Shown here piece by piece: positions 1 through 8,198 of a stretch of 64,000 nucleotides of DNA. Under the pieces are notes generated by a model that made no database searches, was not told where the DNA came from, and saw only the letters and a list, made by a program, of their open reading frames with translations. A program made the position numbers and the translations under genes. The stretch is from Acidobacteriota bacterium (lineage in GTDB: Bacteria; Acidobacteriota; Vicinamibacteria; Marinacidobacterales; Marinacidobacteraceae), in contig VXNL01000064.1 in assembly GCA_009840635.1 (NCBI GenBank), positions 1 through 64,000 on the forward strand, read 5' to 3'. The stretch's first letter is position 1. Each line of letters begins with the position of its first letter.

Positions 1-64
1 CCCCCCCCCCCCCCCGTGCCGGTCTGGAGGCCGCTACCGCGAGAACCGGCCGGCGGCCCCTCCC

Positions 65-3000
65 TTACCGCGTGCGCACCGGGTCGGCCGGGCGGGGTGG
101 GAGGGGACGCGGGTCCGCCTCCACCGCCGCCATGATCTCGGCGATGGCGCGCTCGAGTTGCGGATCGCCGCCCTCGATGACCGACTTGGGGTCGTTCTCA
201 ACCTCGATGTCGGGGTCCACGCCGTAGCCCTCGATTACCCACTCGCCTTCCGCGGAAGCGAAGCCGAACTCGGGGACGTTCACTCCGCCGCCGTCCATCA
301 GCACGCCGCGGTTCGTGATCCCGATGACGCCGCCCCAGCTCCGCTTGCCGATCAGGGGGCCAAGTCCGGCCTTCTTGAACATCGCGGGGAAGATGTCGCC
401 GTCCGAGCCCGAGTTCTCGTCGAGCAGGCAGACGAGGTGCGGCGGCGGAACGACGCCCGGATAGGTGCTCGCCGCCTCGTTCGTCCGCGAGTAGCCGAGC
501 GAGAGGATCTCCCGCCGGAAGCGCTCGATCAGCATCTGGGAGATGTTCCCGCCGCCGTTCCGGCGCACGTCCACGATCATCCCCTCGCGGCGGACCTGGC
601 TGTAGTACCACTTGATGAACTCGCGGATGCCGTTCGCGCCCATGTCGGGGATGTGGATGTACCCGATCCGGCCTCCCGTGGCCTCCTCGACGCGCCGGCG
701 GTTCGCCTCGATGTCGTTCAGGTAGATCAGCGGATCCTCGTTGGCGACGGGCTGGAAGGTCACCTTCCGGGCCCCCTCGAACGTCGGCTCGGCGTTCACG
801 GTGAGCTCGATCGGCCGGCCGGCCTTGTGGATGAGTTGTCGGTAGGGGCTCTCGTCCCCGCGCAGTTCCACCCCGTCGATGGCGAGCAGGTAGTCCCCCT
901 CGGAGACGTTCACGCCGACCTCGCGAAGCGGCGAGCGGTAGCGCGCCTCCTCGTTGTGGCCCTCGAAGATCCGCGCGATCCGGTAACGCCCCGCGTCCGC
1001 GTCCCAGGCGAACCGCGCCCCCGGGAAGCCGGCGCCCGGCCGGTCGGGGATCTCCATGTCGCCGCCCTGGATGTAGGCGTGCGAGACCTGGAGCTCGGCG
1101 ATCATCTCGTTGATGACGTAGTTCAGGTCGGACCGGTGCTCGACGTAGGGCAGGAGCGACCGGTAGCGCGCGCGCAGGTCGTCCCAGTCGTGCCCGTGCA
1201 GGTTCTCGACGTAGAAGAAGTCGCGGAACCGCCGCCAGACCTCGTCGAAGATCTGCACCCACTCGGCCTTCGGATCCCGGTCCGCCTCGAGCCCGGCCGT
1301 GGACACCGTCTTCTTCGATGACCCGGTGTTGGTCCCGACGTTGTAGCGGTTGAACGCGCTGCCTTCCCGGACCGCCACCGTCTTCCCGTCCGCGCTCACC
1401 GCGTAGCCGGAGATTCCGGTGGCCAGCGTCCCCGATGTCCGGGCCGTGAGGTCGAAGACCCTCAGCTCCGGCGGGCTCGGGGCGCTCCGCCCGTAGAAGA
1501 AAGCGGAGGTCTTCGCAAACAGCAGGAAGCCGTCCACCGCGGCGAGCCCCTGGTAGTTGTCCTCGTCCACCGGCACCCGCATCACCCGGTCCTGCAGTCC
1601 GTCGAAGGCGATCCCGATCGGGCCTTCCGCGTCTCCGGCGTCCTCCTCGTCGTCGCCATCCTCGGCATCACCCTCCTCCGCCGGCGCCGGCTCCTCGTCG
1701 CTCTCCGGCGGGAAGAGGTGCGGCACGTCGGGACGGAGCGCCACCGCGTAGATGCCGCTCTCCCGGTCGAGCGCGTAGTTCCACTCGAAGTCGGCGATCT
1801 GCGGCTGGAACATCCGGTCGCTGATGTAGAAGAGGTAGTTCCCCTTCGCCCCCCAGGCCGGCGAGAACTCGTTGAAGTAGGGCCCCGTCACCCGGCGCAG
1901 CTCGCCGTCGCCCGCCGACCAGACGTAGATCGACGAGAACCCGCCCGGATCGTCGAGGCTCATGGCGAGGTGGCCGCTCCGGGGCGACCAGACGTAGTCG
2001 TTCGCCTGGCCGTGCTTCTCGTTCGCGATCTCGACGACGGTCTTGTCCGCGACGGTGACCACAAAGACGCGGCCGTCCTTGTCGCTGAAGGCGATCCGGT
2101 CGCCGTCCGGGGACCAGACCGGGTTGTAGCGCATCGCCCGGCCCCGCTCGGTGAGCTGCTCCGCTTCGCCTCCGGACTGGGACACGACGTAGATCTCCTC
2201 CTCCCCGCTCGCGTCGGAGATGTAGGCGATCTTCGTCCCGTCCGGGGACCAGGCGGGCCACTTCTCGTGGGCGCCGGGACTCGCCACCACGGTGCGGGTC
2301 GCGCCCTTCTCTACCGGGGCCGAGAAGAGCTCTCCCCGTGCCGCGAAGACCATGCGCTTCCCGGTCGGGGAGATGTCGAAGTGTTCGATGTTGCCGGCCG
2401 CCGAGACGCGGGAAGGGCGGCTGTGGAGCCCGTCGGTGGGGACGGTGATCTCGATGGGAACGGAGGTCCCGTCCCCGTTCGTGTCGAGCAGATGCAGCGT
2501 GCCCGCCTGCTCGAAGACGATCCGCCCGTCCGCGTCGGCGCCCGGCCAGCGCAGGTCCCAGGTGTCCGATTCGGTCCAGGTCCGGGTCTCGCCGCTCCCG
2601 GTGTCGTAGGAGTAAAGGTTGTTCGTTCCCTGGCGGTCGGAGGTGAAGAAGATCCGGGAGCCGATCCACATCGGATCGCGGTCGGAGCGCGGGTCGTCGG
2701 TGATCTGCGTCAGCTCGCGGCTCTCCAACTCGAAGATGTAGAGGTCCTGCGCCCAGCCGCCGGCGTAGCGCTTCCAGGCTCGGAAGTCCCGGAAGAGCGG
2801 CGAATAGACCACGCTGCCGCCGTCCGGAGACCAGGCCCCGGCCCCGGCGCGCGGCATCGGGAGCGCCGTGGGGAGCCCCCCGCCCCGCGCCACCTCGTGG
2901 AGCCGGCCCTCGGCCACTCCGTTGCCGTCCCGGAGCGATCGGAAGAGAATCCGCTCGCCGTCGGGCGACCAGTCGTAGACGATGTTGTCGAAGCCCCAGC

Positions 3001-3340
3001 GGGTCGGCATCGGCCCGGTCGCCGGATAGAACGTCAGCTGCTTCGGGGCGCCGCCCCCCGACGGCATCACGTAAACCTGCTCGTCGCCGTCGTACTGGCC
3101 GGTGAAGGCGATCTGGCTCCCGTCGGGCGAGAACCGCGCGAAGAGTTCGCGGCCCGGGTGCGACGTCAGCCGCATTGCGGTGCCACCGGTGACCGGGGCC
3201 GACCACAGGTCGCCGGCGTAGGTGAAGACGACGCGGTCCCCGTGGATATCGGGGAAGCGGAGGAGCCGCGTCTCGGCGCCGGCGGGTTGCGCCAGCGCCG
3301 CTAGGGCGGCGGCGATCAGGAAGGTGGTGAAGGTGCGCAT
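65..3340 (-). CDS. Secreted Tricorn-like S41 serine protease
   Basis: This 1091-residue protein has a signal peptide (about residues 1-22, ending AQPAGAE) and then a long run of WSPDG/FSPDG-type repeats typical of the beta-propellers of Tricorn protease. A PDZ-like stretch (around residues 770-870, with VSEGDYLLAIDGVEL) precedes the S41 catalytic core. The nucleophile is most likely Ser979 in the motif NSGSDGDIF, the position of the Tricorn serine. Tricorn degrades peptides released by upstream proteases; the signal peptide places this copy outside the cytoplasm. A very acidic linker (about residues 543-572, rich in Glu/Asp/Ala) separates the propellers from the C-terminal half. The gene ends with TAA 64 bases from the window edge and is divergent from the SulP gene. 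The family assignment is firm; the substrate is unknown. Confidence 0.9.
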   Translation of the reverse strand: MRTFTTFLIAAALAALAQPAGAETRLLRFPDIHGDRVVFTYAGDLWSAPVTGGTAMRLTSHPGRELFARFSPDGSQIAFTGQYDGDEQVYVMPSGGGAPKQLTFYPATGPMPTRWGFDNIVYDWSPDGERILFRSLRDGNGVAEGRLHEVARGGGLPTALPMPRAGAGAWSPDGGSVVYSPLFRDFRAWKRYAGGWAQDLYIFELESRELTQITDDPRSDRDPMWIGSRIFFTSDRQGTNNLYSYDTGSGETRTWTESDTWDLRWPGADADGRIVFEQAGTLHLLDTNGDGTSVPIEITVPTDGLHSRPSRVSAAGNIEHFDISPTGKRMVFAARGELFSAPVEKGATRTVVASPGAHEKWPAWSPDGTKIAYISDASGEEEIYVVSQSGGEAEQLTERGRAMRYNPVWSPDGDRIAFSDKDGRVFVVTVADKTVVEIANEKHGQANDYVWSPRSGHLAMSLDDPGGFSSIYVWSAGDGELRRVTGPYFNEFSPAWGAKGNYLFYISDRMFQPQIADFEWNYALDRESGIYAVALRPDVPHLFPPESDEEPAPAEEGDAEDGDDEEDAGDAEGPIGIAFDGLQDRVMRVPVDEDNYQGLAAVDGFLLFAKTSAFFYGRSAPSPPELRVFDLTARTSGTLATGISGYAVSADGKTVAVREGSAFNRYNVGTNTGSSKKTVSTAGLEADRDPKAEWVQIFDEVWRRFRDFFYVENLHGHDWDDLRARYRSLLPYVEHRSDLNYVINEMIAELQVSHAYIQGGDMEIPDRPGAGFPGARFAWDADAGRYRIARIFEGHNEEARYRSPLREVGVNVSEGDYLLAIDGVELRGDESPYRQLIHKAGRPIELTVNAEPTFEGARKVTFQPVANEDPLIYLNDIEANRRRVEEATGGRIGYIHIPDMGANGIREFIKWYYSQVRREGMIVDVRRNGGGNISQMLIERFRREILSLGYSRTNEAASTYPGVVPPPHLVCLLDENSGSDGDIFPAMFKKAGLGPLIGKRSWGGVIGITNRGVLMDGGGVNVPEFGFASAEGEWVIEGYGVDPDIEVENDPKSVIEGGDPQLERAIAEIMAAVEADPRPLPPRPADPVRTR

Positions 3341-3528
3341 CTTGGATTTCCTCGTCGAATCGGGGTTTCGGGCCCGCCGTTCGCGTACGGCGCGGCTCGG
3401 CGTGCGAAACGAAGCGTGTCCGGATTCGTTCCGTCACCGGCCGCGGGCCCGGGTCAACGGATTCTCGCCGCAACGCTTCGGCGTCCGTAATGGCGGGAAT
3501 ACACTCCACCCCCTTGGGGAGGTTGCCA

Positions 3529-5232
3529 ATGACGCGCCTGGTGGAAGGACTTCGCTCGCAGTACCGGCGGGTCGTGCCCGAGGGCTACTCGGTTTCCGAC
3601 CTCACGACGGACCTCTCGGCGGGTCTCACGGTCTCGGTCGTCGCCCTGCCCCTCGGCCTGGTCGTCGCGATCGCCGCCGGAGCGAGCCCGGACAAGGGCC
3701 TTGTCGGCATCATCATCGGCGGGGCGGTCATCGCGCTGTTCACCGCGAGCCGCTTCCAGATCGGCGGGCCGACCGAGGCCTGCATCCTGATCGCGGTGGT
3801 GGTGATCGAACTGTTCGGTTACGAGGGACTGCTCGCCGCGACACTGATGGCCGGCGTCTTCCTGGTGGGAATGGCCATTTCCCGGGTGGGAATCCTGATC
3901 GAGGCCATGCCGCAAGCGGTGATCACCGGGTTCGTCACCGGGATGGGGGTGATCATCTTCACCGGACAGATCGTGCCCTTCTTCGGGCTCGCGAGTTCGG
4001 TGCACACGCACGACCACAGCGGCGCTGAACACTCGCACTCCTTCCTGTTCATCATGGAGGGGGTTATGAGCCGCGTCGGCAACTTCGACATGACCACCTT
4101 CCTGGTGGGCGCCGCCTCGCTGGCCGCCGTGTTCGTGACGAAGCGGTACCTGCCGAGGCTGCCGGCCTACGTGATGGGGCTCCTGGTCGGCGCGCTCGCG
4201 ACCTTCGCGCTGCGGCTGGACGTCGCGACCATCGGCAGCACCTTCGGTGAACTGCCCAACCGGCTGCCGCTGCCCCTGATCCCGTCGCTGGACAACTGGG
4301 TGCCCCTGCTGCCCTATGCGGTGGCCATCGCCTTCCTCTCGAGCGCCGAGTCCCTGCTCGCGGCCCAGATGGCGAGCCGTTCCCGCGGCGTGCCGAGCCT
4401 TCCCAACCAGGAGTTCACCGCCCTCGGCCTCGGGAACATCGCGACCGCCGTCTGGGGAGGCTTCCCGGTGGGCGGATGCGTGGCGCGGACCGCGACCTGT
4501 CTGGCCTCCGGGGCGCGGTCCCCGCTCGCCGGTCTCTTCCACGCCATCTTCGTCGCCCTCTTCGTCCTCTTCTTCTCGTGGGCACTCGAGTACATCCCGC
4601 TCACCTCGCTGGCGGCGGTGCTGCTCATCGTCGCGGGCCGGATGGTCGAGGTCCACCGGATGAAGGTGATCTGGAGGGCCCCGATCGGCGACCGGATCAT
4701 CCTGCTCGGCACGCTCGGCACCACCCTCTTCTGGGACCTCCGCTTCGTGTTGCCGGTCGGGCTCGCGCTCGCGTCGATCATCTTCATCCAGCGCGTCTCG
4801 GGAATCTTCGAGGTGCGGCGCGGCGACGCGGCGCTCTTCGATTCCGACGAGCTGGTGCCCCCGCGGCCGCTGCCATTCGAGATGCCCGACGGGGTCCAGA
4901 TGTTCACCTTCCGCGGAGCGCTTTTCTACGGCACGGTGAGCAGCCTCTCGGACCTGCTCGCGCGGGCGGCCGACGAGCGGCCGGCCTGCGTGTTCGGGAT
5001 GCGCAACGTGTATTTCATCGATCCGACCGCCTGCCTGCTGCTGAAGGACCTGGCCCGCGCCCTGGGCCGAAGCGGCACCGAGTGCTACTTCTGGGGCATC
5101 CAGCCCGAGGTCGCCGAGGTCATGCACGCCACCGACTTCAAGCCCGAGGAGGGCATCCACTTCTTCCCCGACGCCGCGGGCGCGGTGGAGGCCGCCAGCG
5201 CGCGCGCCGCCGAGGTGGGCCACTCTGGCTGA
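3529..5232 (+). CDS. SulP-family inorganic anion transporter with STAS domain
   Basis: The protein is a 567-residue membrane transporter of the SulP/SLC26 type. It opens with a hydrophilic stretch and the family motif region LSAGLTVSVVALPLGL, continues through roughly a dozen hydrophobic segments and ends in a cytoplasmic STAS domain (about residues 440-550). Expected substrates are sulfate, bicarbonate or another anion; sequence alone does not decide. I chose the ATG at 3529 over the in-frame ATG at 3490 because GGGGAGG lies 6 nt upstream of it. An unusual histidine-rich loop (HTHDHSGAEHSHS, about residues 159-171) sits between membrane segments. The stop is 4 nt before the M19 dipeptidase gene, so the two are probably co-transcribed. 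Confidence 0.9.
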   Translation: MTRLVEGLRSQYRRVVPEGYSVSDLTTDLSAGLTVSVVALPLGLVVAIAAGASPDKGLVGIIIGGAVIALFTASRFQIGGPTEACILIAVVVIELFGYEGLLAATLMAGVFLVGMAISRVGILIEAMPQAVITGFVTGMGVIIFTGQIVPFFGLASSVHTHDHSGAEHSHSFLFIMEGVMSRVGNFDMTTFLVGAASLAAVFVTKRYLPRLPAYVMGLLVGALATFALRLDVATIGSTFGELPNRLPLPLIPSLDNWVPLLPYAVAIAFLSSAESLLAAQMASRSRGVPSLPNQEFTALGLGNIATAVWGGFPVGGCVARTATCLASGARSPLAGLFHAIFVALFVLFFSWALEYIPLTSLAAVLLIVAGRMVEVHRMKVIWRAPIGDRIILLGTLGTTLFWDLRFVLPVGLALASIIFIQRVSGIFEVRRGDAALFDSDELVPPRPLPFEMPDGVQMFTFRGALFYGTVSSLSDLLARAADERPACVFGMRNVYFIDPTACLLLKDLARALGRSGTECYFWGIQPEVAEVMHATDFKPEEGIHFFPDAAGAVEAASARAAEVGHSG

Positions 5233-5236
5233 CGCA

Positions 5237-6310
5237 ATGGAACGCCGCACGTTCCTCGGCCTGCTGGGCGCCTCGCTCGCCACCAGCCGTGCGCTGGGAC
5301 AGCAGCCGCCCCGCAACCCGGCGATCGACGCCCTCTACGACCGCTCGGTCGTCATCGATTCGCTGGCGGTGGGCTACGAGTGGGACGAGGTGGAGTACGA
5401 CGCGATCACGCGTTCGGGATACACCGGCATCCAGACCACCCTCCCGAGCACCAACTTCCAGGTCGCGGCGCGGGCGCTCGCCGAGTGGCGCCGCCGCATC
5501 CGCGAGAACCCCGACAGGCTCGTCCACGCCACGAAGGCGGCCCACATCGAACAGGCGAAGGCCGACGGGAAGATGGCGGTCGTCTTCGGCTTCCAGAACG
5601 CCACCATGCTGGAGGGGGCGCTCGAGAACCTGGATCCGCTCTACGACCTCGGGACCCGCTGCATCCAGCTCACCTACAACTCCCAGAACCGTCTCGGGAG
5701 CGGCTGCACCGAGCGGGTGGACGGGGGACTCTCCGACTTCGGGGTCGAGGTGGTGGAGCGGATGAACGAACTGGGGATCATCGTGGACCTCTCCCACTGC
5801 GGCCCGAAGACATCCATGGACGGGATCGAGGTCTCCTCTAGCCCCGCGGCGTTCACCCACACCTTCTGCGAGGCGATCTACAACGACCACCCGCGCGCCA
5901 AGACCGACGAGCAGATCCGCGCCATGTCGGACAAGGGCGGGGTCACCGGGATCGCGAGCCTCGGCTACTTCGTGGGCCCCGACCCGGACACTTCGCTCGA
6001 GGACTACGTGAACCACATCCTGCACGCGGTGAACGTCGGCGGGATCGAGCACGTGGGGGTCTCCACCGACCACGCGATCCGCGGCCTGAGGTCCTGGGCC
6101 ACCCGCGAGAACTGGTACGAGCCGCGGCTGAGGAACTTCAAGCCGAGCTACCGCGTCCGCTGGCCTCCCTTCATCGAGGGCCTCGACGAGCCCGAGCGGT
6201 TCCGCAACGTCGCCCACGCGCTCGACCGCCGCGGCGTGTCCGAGGTGGACATCGCCAGGATCCTCGGCGGCAACTGGGTCCGCTACTTCCGCGACATCTT
6301 TGGGGGGTAG
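5237..6310 (+). CDS. Exported M19 (renal-type) dipeptidase family protein
   Basis: This 357-residue metallo-dipeptidase-family protein begins with a Tat-like signal (ERRTFLGLLGASLA), so it is probably exported folded. Family motifs include LTYNSQNRLGSGC, DLSHCGPKTSMDGIE and the THTFC region, which supply the second-metal histidines. The first-metal HxD motif of classical M19 enzymes reads VIDSLAVGYEW here, and the bridging Glu region reads VFGFQNATM with Gln. This matches a large M19 subfamily with altered metal ligands, so activity on dipeptides is uncertain. It follows the SulP gene by 4 nt and ends just before a paired inverted repeat. Confidence 0.85.
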   Translation: MERRTFLGLLGASLATSRALGQQPPRNPAIDALYDRSVVIDSLAVGYEWDEVEYDAITRSGYTGIQTTLPSTNFQVAARALAEWRRRIRENPDRLVHATKAAHIEQAKADGKMAVVFGFQNATMLEGALENLDPLYDLGTRCIQLTYNSQNRLGSGCTERVDGGLSDFGVEVVERMNELGIIVDLSHCGPKTSMDGIEVSSSPAAFTHTFCEAIYNDHPRAKTDEQIRAMSDKGGVTGIASLGYFVGPDPDTSLEDYVNHILHAVNVGGIEHVGVSTDHAIRGLRSWATRENWYEPRLRNFKPSYRVRWPPFIEGLDEPERFRNVAHALDRRGVSEVDIARILGGNWVRYFRDIFGG

Positions 6311-6315
6311 ACACA

Positions 6316-6482
6316 CCGGCTTGGAGCGCCGGCTTCAGCCGGCACAGCCCGCCGAAGGCGGGCGGCGGGACCGACCTCGTGCGCCGGGATGGCTCGGCTG
6401 CGCGCCTACGACCCCGGGTAGCGACAAACCGCCCGCGGCCCTCCGGGCCGCTGTGCCGGCTGAAGCCGGCGTTCCAAGCCGG
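6316..6482. repeat. Paired inverted double-hairpin repeat, copy 1
   Basis: Two 33-nt arms (6316-6348 and 6450-6482) are inverted copies of each other, with one difference. Each arm contains a small hairpin, GCCGGC-TTCA-GCCGGC, next to CTTGGARCG. Inside the arms are further GC hairpins, for example GCCCGCC-GAA-GGCGGGC. The element fills the gap between the 3' ends of the M19 and SDR genes. A near-identical element lies at 43603-43771, and variants lie at 19723, 23071 and 44405. It resembles REP/BIME elements; a terminator role is inferred from position. Confidence 0.85.
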
Positions 6483-6521
6483 CGGCGCCATCACAGCCGT
6501 TGGCCCGGACCGTCCGGACCC

Positions 6522-7178
6522 TCACCAGTCGATCCGTCTCCGGTCCCGGAAGAAACCCCCGGTCGGCCCATCGGCGCCGAGCGTCGCCAGCCAGAGCGCG
6601 GTGTCGGCCCCTTCCTCGACCGACCGGTTGGCGCCGACGCCACCCATCCGGGTGCGGACCCAGCCGGGGCACATGACGTTCACCTTGACCGACTTCGGCA
6701 GGCTGCGGGCCGCCGCCACCGTCAGGGCGTTCAGCGCCGCCTTGGCCACACCGTAGCCGCCGGGCCCTCCCATACCCTCCGAAAAGGCGCCCCAGCCAGA
6801 GGAGACGTTGACGACCCGCCCATAGCCCCGCGCCACCATGCCCGGGGTCAGGTGGTGCATCAGCAGCCAGGGACCGTGGACCATGACGGCCATGGATTCG
6901 GCGAAGTCCTCCGGGTCGTCCAGAACGCCGCCGGACCCGAGAAAGCCGGCGTTGTTGACGAGGACGTCGACCGGCCCGGCCTCCTCCACCGCGCGGCGGA
7001 TGCTGGCGGGATCGGCAACGTCCAGTTGCAGGGCGGCGGCGCCGATCCGGCGAGCGGCGTTGTCTCCGGCGGAAGGGTCACGGGCGCCCAGCAGGACCTC
7101 ATGGCCCAGGTCCACCAGCCCGCCGGCGATGGCAAGACCGATGCCGCGATTGGCTCCGGTCACGAGCGCGCGTTTCAT
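6522..7178 (-). CDS. Short-chain dehydrogenase/reductase (SDR)
   Basis: The 218-residue protein is a classical SDR with a Rossmann fold. It shows the nucleotide motif TGANRGIG at the N-terminus, the structural motif NNAG, a catalytic serine in NVSSGWG and the YGVAK (YxxxK) pair. It should use NAD(H) or NADP(H) on a small carbonyl or alcohol, but the substrate cannot be named. The length is slightly short for the family and the C-terminus is intact. The gene is divergent from the homocysteine methyltransferase gene across 32 bp and is followed by the paired repeat. Confidence 0.88.
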   Translation of the reverse strand: MKRALVTGANRGIGLAIAGGLVDLGHEVLLGARDPSAGDNAARRIGAAALQLDVADPASIRRAVEEAGPVDVLVNNAGFLGSGGVLDDPEDFAESMAVMVHGPWLLMHHLTPGMVARGYGRVVNVSSGWGAFSEGMGGPGGYGVAKAALNALTVAAARSLPKSVKVNVMCPGWVRTRMGGVGANRSVEEGADTALWLATLGADGPTGGFFRDRRRIDW

Positions 7179-7210
7179 GATCTCCGCCTCAATCGGCCAT
7201 CCGCGGGGTC

Positions 7211-8194
7211 ATGCCGATGATCTTGTCCGCTTCCCCGGCCCCGCGTAAAGAGGAGCCGGACCCGAGCCGCACCCTCTTCGAAACCCTCATCCTGGACGGT
7301 GGGCTCGCCACCGAACTCGAGGCCGACGGGTTCGACCTGAACCACCCGCTGTGGTCGGCGAAGGTGCTCATCGAAACGCCCGAGGCCGTCCGTGCGGTCC
7401 ACGCCCGGTTCCTCGCCGCAGGCGCCGACTGCGTCATTTCGGCCACCTACCAGGCGAGCTTCCCCGGCCTCGCGCGCTACGGGCTCTCGGACAAGGAGTC
7501 GGAGCGCCTGTTCCGGCTCGCCGTGGAGCTCGCGGCGGAAGAACGGAACCGCTTCTGGCGTGAACCGGCGAACCGGGAGGGACGGCGGCGGCCGCTGGTG
7601 GCGGCCAGCGTCGGCCCCTACGGAGCCTTCCTGGCCGACGGCTCGGAATACACCGGCGACTACCGGGCCGACGACGCGGCGCTCGCCGCCTTCCACTGGA
7701 GGCGGCTGGACCTCCTCGCGCGCTCGGGCGCCGACCTGCTGGCGGTCGAGACGATCCCCTCGGCGCGCGAGGGACGGGTGCTCCGGCGCCTCCTCGACCG
7801 GCTCGACGACCCCCCGCCGGCGTGGGTCTCCTTCACCTGCCGGGACGGGGGCCACCTCTCCGACGGGACGCCCGTCGAGGAGGCCGCGGCGGACCTCGCC
7901 GACTGCGCCCGGGTCCGCTGGGTCGGCGTCAACTGCACGCCGCCGAGACACCTCGCCGCGCTCATCCCGAAATTCCGGGCGGCGACCGGGAAACCCGCCG
8001 TCGCCTACCCGAACGGCGACGGCCGCTGGGACCCGGTCCGGAAGGTCTGGGAGATGCCGGCGGAGACGGCCGACCTGCCGGAGCTGGCCCTCGAATGGCG
8101 CCGCCTCGGGGCCGAACTCATCGGCGGCTGCTGCCGGACCCGGCCCGCGGACATTCGGGAGATCCGCAGCGCCCTGACCAAAGACGGCGCCTGA
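7211..8194 (+). CDS. Homocysteine S-methyltransferase family protein
   Basis: This 327-residue protein resembles MmuM, which methylates homocysteine from S-methylmethionine or S-adenosylmethionine. The family opening LILDGGLATELEADG is followed by the zinc ligands: one Cys in VGVNCTPPRH and the pair in IGGCCRT. About 20 residues precede the conserved start, so the true start may lie downstream of the ATG at 7211 (another ATG is at 7217). Its 3' end converges with the minus-strand thioredoxin/PDZ gene only 4 bp away, leaving no room for a separate terminator. The family is clear; the methyl donor is inferred. Confidence 0.87.
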   Translation: MPMILSASPAPRKEEPDPSRTLFETLILDGGLATELEADGFDLNHPLWSAKVLIETPEAVRAVHARFLAAGADCVISATYQASFPGLARYGLSDKESERLFRLAVELAAEERNRFWREPANREGRRRPLVAASVGPYGAFLADGSEYTGDYRADDAALAAFHWRRLDLLARSGADLLAVETIPSAREGRVLRRLLDRLDDPPPAWVSFTCRDGGHLSDGTPVEEAAADLADCARVRWVGVNCTPPRHLAALIPKFRAATGKPAVAYPNGDGRWDPVRKVWEMPAETADLPELALEWRRLGAELIGGCCRTRPADIREIRSALTKDGA

Positions 8195-8198
8195 TCCC

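Noticed and set aside
1-15. Run of 15 cytosines at the window start
   Set aside because: Probably a contig or window edge effect or a sequencing homopolymer; nothing around it supports a biological role.
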